Source of the DNA: JAUUZT01 sp964654015
GTDB taxonomy: Bacteria; Chloroflexota; Dehalococcoidia; GIF9; AB-539-J10
Assembly: GCA_964654015.1 (NCBI GenBank)
Contig: CAZZHQ010000099.1
Location: forward strand, 1 to 9,398
Length of the DNA: 9,398 nt
Direction of reading: 5' to 3'
The notes under the pieces were generated by a model. It saw nothing but the letters and a program-made list of their open reading frames with translations, ran no database searches and was not told the DNA's origin. This document shows positions 1-7,573 of this stretch, piece after piece. How positions within the stretch are numbered: position 1 is the first letter of the stretch; every line of letters begins with the position of its first letter. A program made the position numbers and the translations under genes.

Positions 1-55
1 GCTCGTCGGGCTCATAACCCGGAGGTCGTTGGTTCAAATCCAACCCCCGCTACCA
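1..55 (+). tRNA. Initiator tRNA-fMet (CAT), 5' end outside the window
   Basis: This is the 3' part of a tRNA. Positions 1-4 (GCTC) are the end of the D stem. The anticodon arm is 6-22, with loop 11-17 and anticodon CAT at 13-15. The T arm is 28-44 with loop TTCAAAT, the 3' acceptor strand is 45-51, A52 is the discriminator and CCA at 53-55 is encoded. Three consecutive G:C pairs next to the anticodon loop (G8-G10 with C18-C20) are the hallmark of initiator tRNA, and the stretch closely follows the known bacterial tRNA-fMet sequence. The acceptor 5' strand and most of the D arm lie outside the window, so the 1:72 mismatch typical of initiators cannot be tested; the base at 72 is T. Confidence 0.93.
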
Positions 56-65
56 CAAGAGAATT

Positions 66-96
66 AAAGGCAAGTCATCAAGACTTGCCTTTTTTA
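66..96 (+). terminator. Rho-independent terminator after tRNA-fMet
   Basis: An 11-bp perfect stem (66-76 with 82-92, core GGCAAGTC/GACTTGCC) closes a 5-base loop at 77-81. The 3' arm runs directly into a T tract (90-95). It lies 10 bases after the CCA end of the tRNA, which fits termination of the tRNA transcript. Confidence 0.88.
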
Positions 97-264
97 TTTC
101 AAGCAACTAAAACCCTACAGCAATGATCTCCTTGTTTTGTACTTACTGATTTTGCGCTATAAAACTGAGAAATGTTTGATATACAAAGAAATTAGTCAAA
201 GGTGGAGAAATATATAGACCATATACTGACAATGTGCTAAGCTTCCCACAGAAATAACTAGAAG

Positions 265-271
265 AAGGAGG
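265..271 (+). promoter_or_regulatory. Ribosome binding site that fixes a TTG start
   Basis: AAGGAGG sits 6 bases upstream of TTG at 278. This near-perfect Shine-Dalgarno sequence, followed by a Lys/Arg-rich signal peptide, supports the unusual TTG codon as the true start. No in-frame ATG lies near. Confidence 0.8.
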
Positions 272-277
272 ATTCCA

Positions 278-1012
278 TTGAAACGGATTTATTTATTAGC
301 CATTATTGGTCTCGTATTAGTCGGCCTGCTGTCCGGTTGTGGACAGAGCACGGAAAAGGTTCTTGTGGCCACAGATGCTACCTGGCCCCCATTCGAATCT
401 ATTAATGAACAAACCAAGGAAATTGAAGGATTTGATATTGACTTGTTGAATGCAGTCGCTGAGAAGGCGGGGTTGGAGATTGAATATGTCAATGTTGGAT
501 TTGACCCGCTTCTGGCTGGAATAGCACAATGTCAGTACGATGCTGCAATCTCAGCTATGACTATAACAGAGGAGCGCAGCGAGAAGATGCTCTTCTCAGA
601 CCCCTATTTCGAGGCAGGACAGGTTGTTACTGTACAAGCGGGTAATTCAGATATCTCTGGTAAAGATGCCCTGGCTGGTAAAACTGTCGGAGCGCAGATA
701 GGAACCACCGGAGCTATTGCTATAGAAAAGATGGATGGCGTTACTCTAAAGACTTATGATGATATTGGGCTGGCCTTTCAGGATTTAATTAACGGGCAAA
801 TTGATGCTGTTGTTGCTGATAACCCCCTGGCCCTGGAGTATGTTAACAAGAACTCTACCAAGTTAAAGACTGCCGGCGAGGTATTTACTGAGGAATACTA
901 TGGAATAGCGATTTGCAAGAGCAACACGGAACTGCAGGCAAAGATTAATGCTGGCCTTAAAGCTGTTAAAGAGGAAGGGCTGATCGAAGAACTAATCCAG
1001 AAATGGATTTAA
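278..1012 (+). CDS. Amino-acid ABC transporter substrate-binding lipoprotein (family 3)
   Basis: Extracytoplasmic receptor of a polar amino-acid importer, 244 residues, the usual size for the family. Residues 1-20 are a lipoprotein signal peptide (basic MKR, hydrophobic core, lipobox LSGC) with C21 as the lipidated cysteine. The mature protein has the two lobes of SBP_bac_3. The family signature is at 51-65 (GFDIDLLNAVAEKAG). The ligand-site stretch at 94-110 includes R100, which in GlnH/HisJ-type proteins binds the substrate carboxylate. A second-lobe acidic residue, D181, sits where the amino group is usually bound. The permease and ATPase follow on the same strand. Translation starts at TTG behind a strong ribosome binding site. 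Family assignment is firm. The exact amino acid (glutamine, arginine, cystine or other) cannot be read from the sequence. Confidence 0.93.
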   Translation: MKRIYLLAIIGLVLVGLLSGCGQSTEKVLVATDATWPPFESINEQTKEIEGFDIDLLNAVAEKAGLEIEYVNVGFDPLLAGIAQCQYDAAISAMTITEERSEKMLFSDPYFEAGQVVTVQAGNSDISGKDALAGKTVGAQIGTTGAIAIEKMDGVTLKTYDDIGLAFQDLINGQIDAVVADNPLALEYVNKNSTKLKTAGEVFTEEYYGIAICKSNTELQAKINAGLKAVKEEGLIEELIQKWI

Positions 1013-1036
1013 AAAGCGTATATTGGTAAATAGCAT

Positions 1037-1075
1037 CACCCCTGCCTGCTCAAAGCATTATAGCAGGCAGGGGTG
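1037..1075 (+). promoter_or_regulatory. 14-bp perfect intra-operon hairpin
   Basis: The arms 1037-1050 and 1062-1075 are perfectly complementary (CACCCCTGCCTGCT core) around an 11-base loop, and the stem is GC-rich. No T tract follows; the next bases are TGTCGTATAG. It is therefore not a classic intrinsic terminator. Its place, directly after the receptor gene and before the permease gene, matches the known pattern in which a stable stem protects the 3' end of the receptor message or partly stops transcription, so that the receptor outnumbers the membrane complex. The role is inferred; the structure itself is seen directly. Confidence 0.75.
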
Positions 1076-1095
1076 TGTCGTATAGTAATGGTATA

Positions 1096-1923
1096 ATGGA
1101 TAAACAGCCAAAGACTGGTTCCATCGGAGGCAGACTTCTCGGTAGACTGAGTTTCAAATGGAAACGAAATACCGACCCATGGTGGGCATTGGTCGCTCTG
1201 GCAGTTGTTTTACTTGTAGTACTGGTTACCGCAAGATCCGACCCCTTTTTAAATATTCTGCTATTTGTCCGTGATGGTATTTCTATAACCATTTTTATTA
1301 CCATTTCAGCGTTTGTTCTTACGCTGGTGCTGGGTTTGATTGGTGCCCTGGGGCGACTCTCACGGAATCGGGTTATATACTTTATTTCCACTCTATATGT
1401 TGAAATTATTCGTGGTATACCACTCTTGGTACAGCTGATATGGTGGTATTTCGCCTTCCCTGTGGTTTTGCAGGGCATTGGACGCTGGCTCGACATAGCT
1501 GCTCTGGCTAGTTACCGTTCAAATGCTGTCTTTACTGCCATTATAGGACTGGTTGTTTGCTATGGAGCCTATATGACTGAGATTTACAGGGCTGGTATCC
1601 AGAGTATTTCTAAGGGGCAAATGGAGGCAGCTCGTAGCCTGGGGATGACGTATGCCCAGGCTATGCGTTATGTTATTCTGCCTCAGGCCATTCGTGTGGT
1701 TCTACCACCGGTGTCCAATGAATTCATTGCCTTGCTAAAGGACTCATCTCTCGTCAGCGTGGTGGCGGTGGCTGATTTAACCCGCCGCGGGCGCGAATTT
1801 ATGTCCACACATTTTAATCCCATCGAAGTCTGGACAATGATTGCCCTGATATATCTGGTGATGACTCTGCTCGCAGGTCGATTGGCAACCTGGATTGAGA
1901 AAAGGAACCACCCGGAGAAATAG
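1096..1923 (+). CDS. Amino-acid ABC transporter permease (HisM/GlnP family)
   Basis: Inner-membrane subunit of the importer, 275 residues from the ATG at 1096. Hydrophobic segments lie at about 28-46, 61-85, 95-125, 144-164 and 243-265. The cytoplasmic EAA loop, which docks on the ATPase, is at about 177-199 (EAARSLG, then I-LPQA). The stretch before it, containing EIYRAG, is typical of polar amino-acid permeases. An in-frame GTG at 1075 would add seven residues, but it is the last base pair of the 1037-1075 hairpin and has only a badly spaced AGGGG before it, so I prefer the ATG. Neither start has a good ribosome binding site. The ATPase gene begins five bases after the stop. A single permease gene suggests a homodimer, as in GlnP-type systems. 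Confidence 0.92.
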   Translation: MDKQPKTGSIGGRLLGRLSFKWKRNTDPWWALVALAVVLLVVLVTARSDPFLNILLFVRDGISITIFITISAFVLTLVLGLIGALGRLSRNRVIYFISTLYVEIIRGIPLLVQLIWWYFAFPVVLQGIGRWLDIAALASYRSNAVFTAIIGLVVCYGAYMTEIYRAGIQSISKGQMEAARSLGMTYAQAMRYVILPQAIRVVLPPVSNEFIALLKDSSLVSVVAVADLTRRGREFMSTHFNPIEVWTMIALIYLVMTLLAGRLATWIEKRNHPEK

Positions 1924-1928
1924 ATATT

Positions 1929-2666
1929 ATGGAAGCTCCAATCATTCAGATAAATAATGTTCACAAGCATTTTGGTAAGGTTCATGCCCTGCGTGGTGTA
2001 GACCTCAATATAAACAGGGGAGAGGTCGTTGTCATTATAGGTCCCTCCGGTTCAGGAAAGTCAACTCTGCTGCGCTGCATTAATCGCCTCGAAGAATATA
2101 ACTCAGGCGAAATACTGGTCGATGGAATTTCTCTGGATAGTGCAGAGAATATTAATGCCGTCCGCCGTGAGGTTGGCATGGTATTTCAGTCATTTAATTT
2201 GTTTCCTCACCTCACAGCCATGGAAAATCTAACGTTAGCACAACGTATCGTCCGCAAGCGTTCTGAAGATGAATCACATAAAATCACTCACGATCTTCTG
2301 GTAAAGGTAGGTATTCCAGAGAAGATAGATGCCTACCCCACACAGCTTTCCGGAGGACAACAGCAGCGCGTCGCTATCGCACGCGCCCTGGCAATGAATC
2401 CAAAGATTATGTTATTCGATGAACCAACCAGTGCACTGGACCCTGAGATGATAACAGAAGTGCTGAATGTTATGATGACACTGGCAAAGGAAGGAATGAC
2501 CATGGTTGTTGTATCTCACGAGATGGGGTTCGCGCGTGCCGCTGCAAACAGGGTTGTTTTCATGGATGAAGGAAAAATTGTAGAAGAAACAACGCCTGAA
2601 GATATGTTTGCCTCATCACAGAATAAGAGGACAAAACTTTTCCTCAGTAAAGTTCTGAACCTGTAA
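1929..2666 (+). CDS. Amino-acid ABC transporter ATP-binding protein (GlnQ/HisP family)
   Basis: Cytoplasmic ATPase that powers the importer, 245 residues, the full family length. All nucleotide-binding motifs are present in order: Walker A at 38-46 (GPSGSGKST), Q-loop Q87, signature LSGGQ at 140-144, Walker B at 161-166 (MLFDEP) with catalytic E165, D-loop SALD at 168-171, and switch histidine H197. Sequences such as VFQSFNLFPHLTAMEN are characteristic of the polar amino-acid subgroup. It starts five bases after the permease stop, with GGAG at 1914-1917 inside the permease 3' end. It is the last gene of the importer operon. A short hairpin (2659-2672) surrounds its stop codon but lacks a T tract. 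Confidence 0.95.
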   Translation: MEAPIIQINNVHKHFGKVHALRGVDLNINRGEVVVIIGPSGSGKSTLLRCINRLEEYNSGEILVDGISLDSAENINAVRREVGMVFQSFNLFPHLTAMENLTLAQRIVRKRSEDESHKITHDLLVKVGIPEKIDAYPTQLSGGQQQRVAIARALAMNPKIMLFDEPTSALDPEMITEVLNVMMTLAKEGMTMVVVSHEMGFARAAANRVVFMDEGKIVEETTPEDMFASSQNKRTKLFLSKVLNL

Positions 2667-2692
2667 ACAGGTAAAAATGGGCTTAATTTAAG

Positions 2693-2701
2693 TGCTATAA
2701 T
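2693..2701 (+). promoter_or_regulatory. Extended -10 promoter for the DUF362-SDR operon
   Basis: TGCTATAAT is a perfect extended -10 element (TGn plus consensus TATAAT) in the gap after the importer operon. The hexamer 17 bases upstream (2673-2678) bears no likeness to TTGACA, which is common for extended -10 promoters. Transcription would start near 2708 and leave a leader of about 89 bases before the ATG at 2797. This is a prediction from motif match and position. Confidence 0.5.
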
Positions 2702-2796
2702 AGGAATGGACGATGTACATTTATTTAATTATTATATAGGGAATATTTTTAATTAACCCGTAATCCTGTAGACAGAAATAAAAAGGAGGATTAGTA

Positions 2797-4155
2797 ATGA
2801 CACCGAAAGTATATTTCATGGACGCTCGCAGTAGCTCTCCCCAGACAAGCATTGTCTCTAAAATGATTACAGTTTTCGAAGCGGCGGGTTTTGAAAAACT
2901 TATCAAGCCCGGTGATGTAGTTGCCATCAAGATTCACTGCGGAGAGTGGAATAACACTGGCTACCTTCGCCCCGTTTATGCCCGTACCATAGCTGATAAG
3001 GTCAAATCCCTTGGAGGCAGGCCTTTTGTATGTGACACCACCACACAGCCTTATAACCCGTATGCTACACGCTGTATTGCCCTGGACTTCATGCTCACTG
3101 CAGAACGGAACGGCTTTAGTTCAGCTACCATGGGCTGCCCGTTTATTTGCGCTGATGGTTTTATCGGGATGGATGACTACCGGGTAGACCTGCCTGAGGG
3201 GTATATTCTTAAGGAAGCATATATCGCCCAGGCAATAGCCGCAGCCGACGTGCTGATAGTACTCACTCATTTTAAAGGTCACGCCTTGGGTGTAGTTGGT
3301 GGCGCCATTAAGAACCTGGGTATCGGTGCTCAATCAAAGCGCGGCAAGTTCAATGTTCACATGGGTTGCCATCCCACATATGGGCTTGGCTCCAGTGCCA
3401 TTTTTCATCCGGAAAATTGTAAAGGACGTAAAGGCGAAAAAGACTGGCAATCCCTGGAGGATTGCTGTCCTTTCGGGTTAATACACGTTACCGAAGACTC
3501 AATTGAATGGAAAAATGAAAGATGTGTCAATTGCATCTCATGTCTCCGTCCCATGATCAGTCGCGGTATTCTGGAGGTATCTGAAGATAACTTCAGTGCT
3601 ACCAACGCTGCCATTGCGGATGCTTGCCTGGCAACAATTAAGGCTGTTAGCCCCGGTAAGGTTGCCTTTATTAATATGGCCCTGGATATTTCTCAAGGAT
3701 GTGATTGTGTGAGCTATGCTGATGTTCCGATAGTCCCTCACCTCGGAGTGTTTGCCAGCTATGACCCGGTTGCTATTGATAAGGCATGCCTGGATAAAGC
3801 AGTAGAGGCAGAAGGTGTTCATGGGAGCAGGGCTGAAGAAATGGAAGTACTGGAATCCGGTGAGCGAAAGTTCGAAGCCTGTTCACCCTTGATGGCGGGT
3901 CTAAGCGAGGAGGCTCAGATCAATACTGGTGAAATTATAGGTCTTGGTTCGAGGAAATATGAGCTCGTAATGGTAGATGAGAAAGAGATGGAGGATGTTG
4001 TTTTCCCTTATGACCAGCGACCTGTCGGCATACGGTTTAGTAAATTATTTGCCAAGCTTCAGCCATTCCCTTACGATCGCTATGATGGCAAGGGTTTCCT
4101 TAGAGAAGAAAAGGTTGATTTGGAGCGTATAAACACTCATCTTGACGATAAATAA
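2797..4155 (+). CDS. DUF362-domain protein with a one-cluster ferredoxin-like insert
   Basis: A 452-residue protein of the DUF362 family, started by ATG behind AGGAGG at 2784-2789. Family landmarks include KIHCGEW near 45-51, THFKGHALGVVGGAIKNLG at about 157-175, and the C-terminal block VPHLGVFASYDPVAIDKA at about 313-330. Between the two halves, residues 222-262 resemble a bacterial-type ferredoxin: C224-P225, then C243-x2-C246-x2-C249. The position where the last ferredoxin cysteine would fall is M253. These four cysteines match the ligand set of a single [4Fe-4S] cluster (see findings). DUF362 proteins are often near redox enzymes, but their biochemical role is generally unknown. There is no signal peptide or membrane segment, so a cytoplasmic iron-sulfur protein is likely. 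It is the first gene of a three-gene operon. Confidence 0.85.
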   Translation: MTPKVYFMDARSSSPQTSIVSKMITVFEAAGFEKLIKPGDVVAIKIHCGEWNNTGYLRPVYARTIADKVKSLGGRPFVCDTTTQPYNPYATRCIALDFMLTAERNGFSSATMGCPFICADGFIGMDDYRVDLPEGYILKEAYIAQAIAAADVLIVLTHFKGHALGVVGGAIKNLGIGAQSKRGKFNVHMGCHPTYGLGSSAIFHPENCKGRKGEKDWQSLEDCCPFGLIHVTEDSIEWKNERCVNCISCLRPMISRGILEVSEDNFSATNAAIADACLATIKAVSPGKVAFINMALDISQGCDCVSYADVPIVPHLGVFASYDPVAIDKACLDKAVEAEGVHGSRAEEMEVLESGERKFEACSPLMAGLSEEAQINTGEIIGLGSRKYELVMVDEKEMEDVVFPYDQRPVGIRFSKLFAKLQPFPYDRYDGKGFLREEKVDLERINTHLDDK

Positions 4156-4187
4156 TAGCTTGCTACGAATAAATACTAAGGAGAAAA

Positions 4188-4511
4188 ATGATAGCAAAGA
4201 GCATAGAGAACGCGGAGACTATAATTGAATCTTGCAAGGTCGCTATAGCAGGTCTGGACTCACAGGAACCAGAAGGGAAAGCGGTTTTGCAAAGCGCAAT
4301 AGACGTTTTAGAGGATATGAAGAGTAAATTTTTTCTGAAAACGAATCTGGCGATTCCTCCTACCAACACATGCAAGAAAGATGCCATTGAACTTCAGGCA
4401 ATAGTTGAGGGGGGAGACCTCTCTTGTTTTCCCGAGCTAATAGCAAGGTTTCGTGGCAATATGGAGAAACTGCTTAAACATGCCAAGATGGATGGAGTGA
4501 TAATTACGTAA
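4188..4511 (+). CDS. Small helical protein of unknown function
   Basis: A 107-residue protein that I do not recognise. The ATG at 4188 has GGAG at 4180-4183. It looks cytoplasmic and mostly alpha-helical, with three stretches rich in Ala, Leu, Glu and Lys (about 2-20, 30-52 and 82-103). It has three cysteines (C16, C62, C80), no membrane segment and no signal peptide. It follows the DUF362 gene by 32 bases. Its stop codon shares a base with the start of the SDR gene (TAATG at 4509-4513), so the two are probably translationally coupled and made in related amounts. The coupling suggests a partner or accessory of one of its neighbours, but this is inference from position only. Confidence 0.75.
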   Translation: MIAKSIENAETIIESCKVAIAGLDSQEPEGKAVLQSAIDVLEDMKSKFFLKTNLAIPPTNTCKKDAIELQAIVEGGDLSCFPELIARFRGNMEKLLKHAKMDGVIIT

Positions 4512-5383
4512 TGGGGCCCATTCTTGTAACCGGAGGTGCCGGTAGTGCAGGAAAACTGGTGGTGCAGAGGCTTCGCCAGGATGATTGTACTTTGCGAGTA
4601 TTTGACCTTCCCAGTATGGATTATACTGACCTGGAAGGCAGAGAAGGGATAGAGATATTACGGGGGGATATTACAAAATTAACAGACGTACAGCAGGCAG
4701 TAGCGGGTGTAAGTGCCGTAGTTCACCTGGCGGCTCTTTTGCCGCCAGCCAGTGAGAGAAGCAGAGAACTGACTTTCGCCGTTAACGTGGAGGGCACTTT
4801 ACGATTGGCTGATGCATTGATGCAGTCTAACCCCAACGCTGCACTGGTGTTCACCTCGTCGGTAAGCACCTATGGTGATACTACGAACGAGAAACTACCT
4901 GTTACAGTAGACCATTCACAGCAGGCGCTGGATATATATGCCGAGAGCAAGATTGCTGCCGAAAAATCACTCAGGGAAAGCTGTCCGAACGCGGTTATGC
5001 TGCGTATCTCAGGAATATCGGTGCCCTCTATCCAGTCACCTCCCGATGTATGGCCATTTATGGCTGACCAGCGAATTGAGTTCGTTCACCGGGATGACGT
5101 GGTAACAGCGATTTGTGCCGCAGTCAGGAATGAAGCAGCGAAAGGAAAGGTTTTCAACATTGCCGGAGGCTCAACCTGGCGCACTGTAGGAAGAGCTTAT
5201 GTTAAGGATTACTTTGATCTCCTGGGTGTGCCCATAGAGGAGGCGCAGTTTCAGGATGAACCAGGCTGGTGTGACTGGTATGATACTGAAGAATCTCAGC
5301 GAGTTCTAAGGTACCAGAATAATACATACCAGGAATACCTTAAGCAGCTAGGCGATGAGATTCAGCAGATGATGTCGGAATAA
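4511..5383 (+). CDS. NAD-dependent epimerase/dehydratase-type SDR
   Basis: An extended-type short-chain dehydrogenase/reductase of 290 residues. The Rossmann nucleotide-binding motif TGGAGSAG is at 7-14. D32 at the end of the second strand favours NAD(H) over NADP(H). The catalytic set is visible: Ser in FTSSVSTYG (114-122) and Y143-x3-K147. The motif VHLAA at 71-75 is typical of UDP-sugar epimerase-like proteins, as is HRDDVVTA near 193-200. The length is slightly short for sugar epimerases (about 310-340), with a reduced C-terminal substrate domain, so the substrate could be a sugar nucleotide, a steroid-like compound or something else. It is last in its operon, and its stop lies 7 bases from the stop of the opposing sulfur-carrier gene. 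Confidence 0.88.
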   Translation: MGPILVTGGAGSAGKLVVQRLRQDDCTLRVFDLPSMDYTDLEGREGIEILRGDITKLTDVQQAVAGVSAVVHLAALLPPASERSRELTFAVNVEGTLRLADALMQSNPNAALVFTSSVSTYGDTTNEKLPVTVDHSQQALDIYAESKIAAEKSLRESCPNAVMLRISGISVPSIQSPPDVWPFMADQRIEFVHRDDVVTAICAAVRNEAAKGKVFNIAGGSTWRTVGRAYVKDYFDLLGVPIEEAQFQDEPGWCDWYDTEESQRVLRYQNNTYQEYLKQLGDEIQQMMSE

Positions 5384-5390
5384 ACATAAC

Positions 5391-5672
5391 CTAACCACCG
5401 GCAACAGGTGGGAATATAGCAACCACATCGTCGTTTTTTAGTTCGATTTTCCCCTTTAAGTCTTTTATATTTCTGCCATTAATTGCGAAAATGAGGTCGT
5501 CTCTTACCTTATCTTTGTCAGAATCATAGACGCTTGCCAGGAAGCTCTTCCCGAGCCTCCTGGCAGCGTTCTCAATCAGGTTACGAGTTGTTCCGTCGCA
5601 CTCAACCACTATCTTCCTCACTCTATATTTATCACGTAGAGTGGCAAACAATATAATATCGACTGTTACCAT
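5391..5672 (-). CDS. MoaD/ThiS-family sulfur carrier protein
   Basis: A 93-residue ubiquitin-fold protein. It has the beta-grasp pattern and the C-terminal tail AIFPPVAGG ending in Gly-Gly, the group that is adenylated by a MoeB-type enzyme and turned into a thiocarboxylate. MoaD with MoaE (molybdopterin synthase) puts the dithiolene sulfurs into the pyranopterin of molybdenum and tungsten enzymes. It lies 53 bases downstream of the AOR gene on the same strand, and MoaD-like genes next to tungsten AORs are a known arrangement, so its likely job is cofactor supply for that enzyme. No MoaE or MoeB is in the window. The ATG at 5670-5672 has no clear Shine-Dalgarno sequence, so translation may depend on the upstream gene. 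Confidence 0.87.
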   Translation of the reverse strand: MVTVDIILFATLRDKYRVRKIVVECDGTTRNLIENAARRLGKSFLASVYDSDKDKVRDDLIFAINGRNIKDLKGKIELKNDDVVAIFPPVAGG

Positions 5673-5725
5673 CTTGTTAAATGCTGAAACGGTTCATCAT
5701 ATGGGTAATATATGGTTTACCAGTC

Positions 5726-7573
5726 CTATAGTTCAATCTCCAGTTCCTTTAACTTAGCCGCTGTTGGCACTCCATCAACCCATCCTCTCAGCTTGTAGTA
5801 TTCCACTAGCATTTTATCAAGATTGGCTACCTGTCCTTTGGCAGGTCCTTCAGGTAGTGGGTCTTCCAGCAACCTTGTAGGCAATGTATCATCTTTTCCG
5901 TCAATGCCTAACTTGTTCATCACCACTCTTTCCAGTGTGTAGATTCGATCGCCAATCTTCATTATCTCGGCATCAGTATAATCCCATCCGGTTACTGCCG
6001 AGAGGAGTTCAGCATAATCTCCAGCGCCTATAGCAAAGGTGGTAAACAGGCAGTTGACTGTAGAATTAACCACACAGGCTAAATCCTGGAATATCTTGGT
6101 CCATTGTGCTTTACCTTCGGTTGCTAGAGGGTCCAGCTTCTCGGGGATGCCGACAATCTCAGGTGCAATTGTGTAGCCAGTGACGTGGCAACCTCCCCGG
6201 TTTGATGTGGCATAGTTCAGTCCGATGCCTTTAATACCCCTGGGGTCATAGGCTGGCATTTCCAGCCCTTTGACGCTCATTGATAGTTCCGGGTGCCCGT
6301 AGAACTCACACAGTTTCCTTGAGCCGGGAGCCATGTATTTGCCAAAGCCCGTTTTATGGGCTATACGCCACACCGATTCAACCATCGCTGCGGCATTGCC
6401 GAAGCGCAAGTCCAGTCCCTGCAGGTCATCTTCAGGGATACATTTCTTCTCATTTAGTTCCATGGCTGCGGCGATAGTTGACCCAACACTAATGGGGTCT
6501 ATCCCAAGCTCATCACAGTAGTGGTTTGCCTTAGTAATTGCCGCCAGGTCTTTTACTCCTGTAGCACTCCCCAGTGCCCAGATACTCTCGTACTCCGGAC
6601 CCTCGGATGCAAGTATCTGATAAGGTCCTGACTTAACGCTGGTGATTCTGCCGCAGGCTATGGTACAACCCCAGCAGGCGCCTTTTTTGGTGAGATATTT
6701 CTCGGCCAGGGACTCGCCGCTTATTTCTTCGGCATCAGGATTCACCGATGTCTGCCAGTTTTTGTAGGGAAGTGAGCCGGCAGTGTTAATTACGTTTACC
6801 AGTACTGCTGTTCCATATGTAGGCAGCCCTTCACCGGTTACCGGATTATTCTTAATAGCCTCCAGGCACCTCTTTGCTACCGCCGCGAATTCATCTGGCT
6901 TGGCAAAGGGGACTTTTTCATTTCCGGCAACTACGATAGCTTTAAGTCCCTTTGAACCCATGACTGCACCCATACCTGTTCTACCTATAGCCCTGTGGTC
7001 ATCGTTCATGATAACGGCCATGTTAGTCAGGTTTTCGCCGGCAACGCCAATACACGCTACGCTGGCATGCTTGCGCTCGACAGCCTTCTGCAAAATCCTG
7101 GTCGTGTCGAAAGTATTCTTCCCCCATAAATCTCCGGCATCTCTTATCTGCGCCTTTCCGTCTACAATTGATAAATATACAGGCACATCCGATGCTCCCT
7201 CGACTATAATTCCATCAAAGCCAGCAAACTTCAGAGTCGCACCCCAGGAGCCTCCGCTGTTACCACTGCCGATAGAGCCTGTCAGTGGTGACTTCAATGC
7301 CATTACATGATGTCGCCCTGATGATGGAAATCTGGGAATACCAGTCCCTGGCCCTGTCATAAAAATCATTGGATTTTCCGGCGCCAGTGCGTCCATATCC
7401 TTCACGGAAATGCCCCTCATTGCATATTCTTTAATGTACTGATAGAGAAGGTAGACTCCATAGCCTTTCCCGCCAAGGTATTTCCTGGCTATCTTCTCAT
7501 CGACTTCTTCGGTGATAATAGACTTTGCAGTTAAATCTACTCTAAGGATTTTCCCCATAAAACCTCTTGCCAT
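5726..7573 (-). CDS. Aldehyde:ferredoxin oxidoreductase family protein (W/Mo-pterin enzyme)
   Basis: A complete 615-residue AOR-family enzyme, close to the roughly 605 residues of the Pyrococcus furiosus enzyme. These oxygen-sensitive cytoplasmic proteins oxidise aldehydes to carboxylates, or run in reverse, with ferredoxin, using a tungsten or molybdenum bis-pyranopterin and one [4Fe-4S] cluster. The N-terminal domain opens with the family pattern MARGFMGKILRVDLT and a Gly-rich LGGKGYG (33-39); RHHVMALKSPLTG (87-99) belongs to the pterin-binding region. The cluster ligands are C300-x2-C303-x3-C307, with C508 the probable fourth. E329 and H463 (in NRGGCH) fall where the active-site Glu and His of the Pyrococcus enzyme are expected, by motif likeness. 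AAGGAGGAA lies just before the ATG. The subfamily and substrate cannot be told from motifs. Confidence 0.95.
   Translation of the reverse strand: MARGFMGKILRVDLTAKSIITEEVDEKIARKYLGGKGYGVYLLYQYIKEYAMRGISVKDMDALAPENPMIFMTGPGTGIPRFPSSGRHHVMALKSPLTGSIGSGNSGGSWGATLKFAGFDGIIVEGASDVPVYLSIVDGKAQIRDAGDLWGKNTFDTTRILQKAVERKHASVACIGVAGENLTNMAVIMNDDHRAIGRTGMGAVMGSKGLKAIVVAGNEKVPFAKPDEFAAVAKRCLEAIKNNPVTGEGLPTYGTAVLVNVINTAGSLPYKNWQTSVNPDAEEISGESLAEKYLTKKGACWGCTIACGRITSVKSGPYQILASEGPEYESIWALGSATGVKDLAAITKANHYCDELGIDPISVGSTIAAAMELNEKKCIPEDDLQGLDLRFGNAAAMVESVWRIAHKTGFGKYMAPGSRKLCEFYGHPELSMSVKGLEMPAYDPRGIKGIGLNYATSNRGGCHVTGYTIAPEIVGIPEKLDPLATEGKAQWTKIFQDLACVVNSTVNCLFTTFAIGAGDYAELLSAVTGWDYTDAEIMKIGDRIYTLERVVMNKLGIDGKDDTLPTRLLEDPLPEGPAKGQVANLDKMLVEYYKLRGWVDGVPTAAKLKELEIEL

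Noticed and set aside
1089..1097. TGGTATAAT, a perfect extended -10 at the permease start
   Set aside because: Transcription from it would begin inside the permease gene, after the preferred ATG, with no later good start. It is most likely a chance match.
2659..2672. ACCTG-TAAA-CAGGT hairpin at the end of the importer ATPase gene as terminator
   Set aside because: The stem is only five pairs and is followed by an A run rather than a T tract, so it is not a convincing terminator.
6783..7310. 175-codon plus-strand frame inside the AOR gene
   Set aside because: It lies entirely antisense to the well-supported AOR coding region, and its composition reflects the complement of that gene.
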